A DNA stretch of 64,000 nucleotides from Phycisphaerales bacterium. GTDB lineage: Bacteria; Planctomycetota; Phycisphaerae; Phycisphaerales; UBA1924. Position numbers and translations under genes: made by a program. Each line of letters starts with the position of its first letter. The stretch's first letter is position 1. A model generated the notes under the pieces. The model was not told the origin of the DNA. It ran no database searches and saw only the letters and a program-made list of their open reading frames with translations. This document shows, piece by piece, positions 62,676-64,000 of this stretch. The stretch is taken from positions 1-64,000 of the forward strand of contig JAJDDG010000123.1 in NCBI GenBank assembly GCA_029260435.1, written 5' to 3'.

Positions 62676-64000
62676 CTACCGCCGCACAGAATCCGATACG
62701 AGCCAGACCCCCACCTCGGATCCCGTCCTGTCGCGAACATACCGCGCCCCGGGGCGGAACTCGCCGATAACCGCACCGCGCTCACCCAGCAGCGCCCGCA
62801 GGCGCGCGTTCGCTTTGCCCGCGCGGTTCTTCCCGTCCCCTTCCTCGTCCCGTACCAGCACATAGAACGAGCCGTGGCGGTGCACCAATTCCTGGATCTC
62901 TTCTGCCGCTCGTTCCGCATCGCGCAGCGGCCACCACGGCATGTCGCCCCCGCTGTAGAACGCCGCTGCCGGCGCGTCGAACCCGAACGTGCCGATGTTC
63001 TGATTCGTCGCGCCGAGTTCGAGCAGCTCTCCGATCATCGCCTGCGGCGAGGTATCACCCACGCGCGCGGGGCGGACCACGCTGTACCAGACGGTCATCC
63101 CGATCGCGGCCGCGCCGAACACACCGATGCCCGCTGCACGGCGCGCGGGCGTGTGCAGCTCGCGCACAGCCCACATCCCGCCGAGGATCGCGAGCCCGGG
63201 CCAGATCGGTGTGAGGTACCGCGCAACACCCTTGCCCACGACGCTCATCAGCACGAAGCCGACGAAGACCCACACCACACACAGGACGACTCCCCGGCTC
63301 ACCGGCGACCTGCGCGACGCGATGCGCCACAGTTCGATCATTCCCAATAGCCCGATCGGCAGCAGCCCGTACGCGAGAAATCCTATATTTTTCAGGGGAC
63401 TATCGACAACAAACAGCCGCAGGTTGCCCTTCGCCTCCGCGCTCGCCGCGGCCTGCACGACATCATCCCCCACGCGCGCGCCGACCATCTCGCCCCACAC
63501 CCACAGCGCGAGCACGCCCGCGCCGATGACGATCTCCGAGTGTAATCGGAAGACCTCCCTGCCCCATCTCCGCACGCCGCCGCGGAGCAGGACCGACACA
63601 ACAGTGCCGACCATGGCGCCGATCGCCGCGTGCAGCAGCGCGCCGATCGCGTCGGTGAAACTATCGATCTCGAGCGCACCGATCGCGCCGAACGCGATTG
63701 CACCGATCACGGCGGGGGGCCATGACCACCGGGTTGTGTGCGCGCGTGCCTCGTACCACGCGGGCGCGCCGAACGCGACGAGGGCGATCAGCGCGATCGC
63801 CGGCGGGCCCTTGGTCAGCGCGGCGAGCGCACAACAGATGGACGCCAGCGCGATGCAGAGCCAGCGAACAGCGGGGCGGCGTGCGCAAACCCACGCGTAG
63901 TAGACCGCGCCGATCGCGCCAACTGCGCACGGGACGAGCAGGATGTCCAGCTCGCCTACCCGTGCTGAGCGCATGTACAGCACACCTACCGCCAGACCGA
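62676..64000 (-). CDS. ArnT/PMT-like membrane glycosyltransferase, truncated by the window edge
   Basis: The reading frame is still open at 64000, so the N-terminus lies outside the window. The ~440 visible residues hold many membrane helices and the family segment MRSARVGELDILLVP, where R and E/D residues near the lumenal face are conserved in lipid-linked sugar transferases, then LALTKGPPAIALI. The C-terminal soluble domain (~130 residues) has RDEEGDGKNRAGKAN. The family transfers sugars from polyprenyl phosphates to lipid A or proteins. The gene ends 63 nt upstream of pilT. Confidence 0.75.
   Translation of the reverse strand, partial: GLAVGVLYMRSARVGELDILLVPCAVGAIGAVYYAWVCARRPAVRWLCIALASICCALAALTKGPPAIALIALVAFGAPAWYEARAHTTRWSWPPAVIGAIAFGAIGALEIDSFTDAIGALLHAAIGAMVGTVVSVLLRGGVRRWGREVFRLHSEIVIGAGVLALWVWGEMVGARVGDDVVQAAASAEAKGNLRLFVVDSPLKNIGFLAYGLLPIGLLGMIELWRIASRRSPVSRGVVLCVVWVFVGFVLMSVVGKGVARYLTPIWPGLAILGGMWAVRELHTPARRAAGIGVFGAAAIGMTVWYSVVRPARVGDTSPQAMIGELLELGATNQNIGTFGFDAPAAAFYSGGDMPWWPLRDAERAAEEIQELVHRHGSFYVLVRDEEGDGKNRAGKANARLRALLGERGAVIGEFRPGARYVRDRTGSEVGVWLVSDSVRR

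Overview
This is GC-rich bacterial chromosome with ordinary housekeeping genes throughout and no phage, insertion sequence or CRISPR array. The gene set fits Planctomycetota, most likely class Phycisphaerae. The evidence is a stand-alone LigD-phosphoesterase-like protein, a Lys-rich DksA-like protein, PilZ-receiver fusions, a kinase-fold protein beside PilT, many TPR/HEAT proteins and many small lipoproteins. The lineage is inferred from gene content; no rRNA gene is present to test it.

Layout. 1-9.2 kb: a PD-(D/E)XK/DUF5655 gene bracketed by 63-bp direct repeats, a DUF4105 membrane protein, two lipoproteins (esterase and DUF3313), an acetyltransferase, three tandem DUF2007-like proteins, asparagine synthetase with a small LigD-PE-like gene, and a TPR lipoprotein. 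9.2-12.9 kb: an S-adenosylmethionine-cycle cluster (ArsR-methyltransferase fusion, ahcY, metF) with a readable promoter and palindromic operator. 13.1-16.7 kb: three tandem PilZ-receiver-HPt-like paralogs whose phosphotransfer residues are largely lost. 16.7-26.6 kb: mnmG, a secreted nuclease/phosphatase, tryptophanase, a metallopeptidase-like protein, a histidine kinase, a cold-shock protein with a long hairpin-rich leader, pnp and rpsO. 26.6-34.1 kb: an aminotransferase, an oligopeptide-type ABC importer with one ATPase, and a glycosyltransferase. 34.3-41.9 kb: queD and queE, a TPR protein, valS, a lipoprotein metallopeptidase and an acetyltransferase.

41.9-42.2 kb is the only long gene-free stretch. 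It holds several hairpins and a strong plus-strand terminator and may encode an unannotated RNA. 42.2-50.6 kb: an MFS transporter, tRNA-Arg(CCG), a GH31 glycosidase with a LacI-type operator, a YHS/DUF2231 protein, proC, accA and a Lys-rich DksA relative without zinc cysteines. 50.6-64 kb: lspA, a TPR membrane protein, a cupin, a metallo-beta-lactamase-fold hydrolase, an alpha/beta hydrolase, a UMF1-type transporter, trpB, TPR and HEAT repeat proteins, a pseudokinase, a PilT-like ATPase and a truncated ArnT-like glycosyltransferase.

Genes are densely packed. ATGA start/stop overlaps are common, and convergent neighbours often overlap or nearly touch at their 3' ends. The observations I rate most worth a second look are the degenerate PilZ-receiver-HPt trio, the ncRNA candidate near 42 kb, the ArsR-methyltransferase operator, the repeat-bracketed nuclease gene and the pseudokinase next to pilT.
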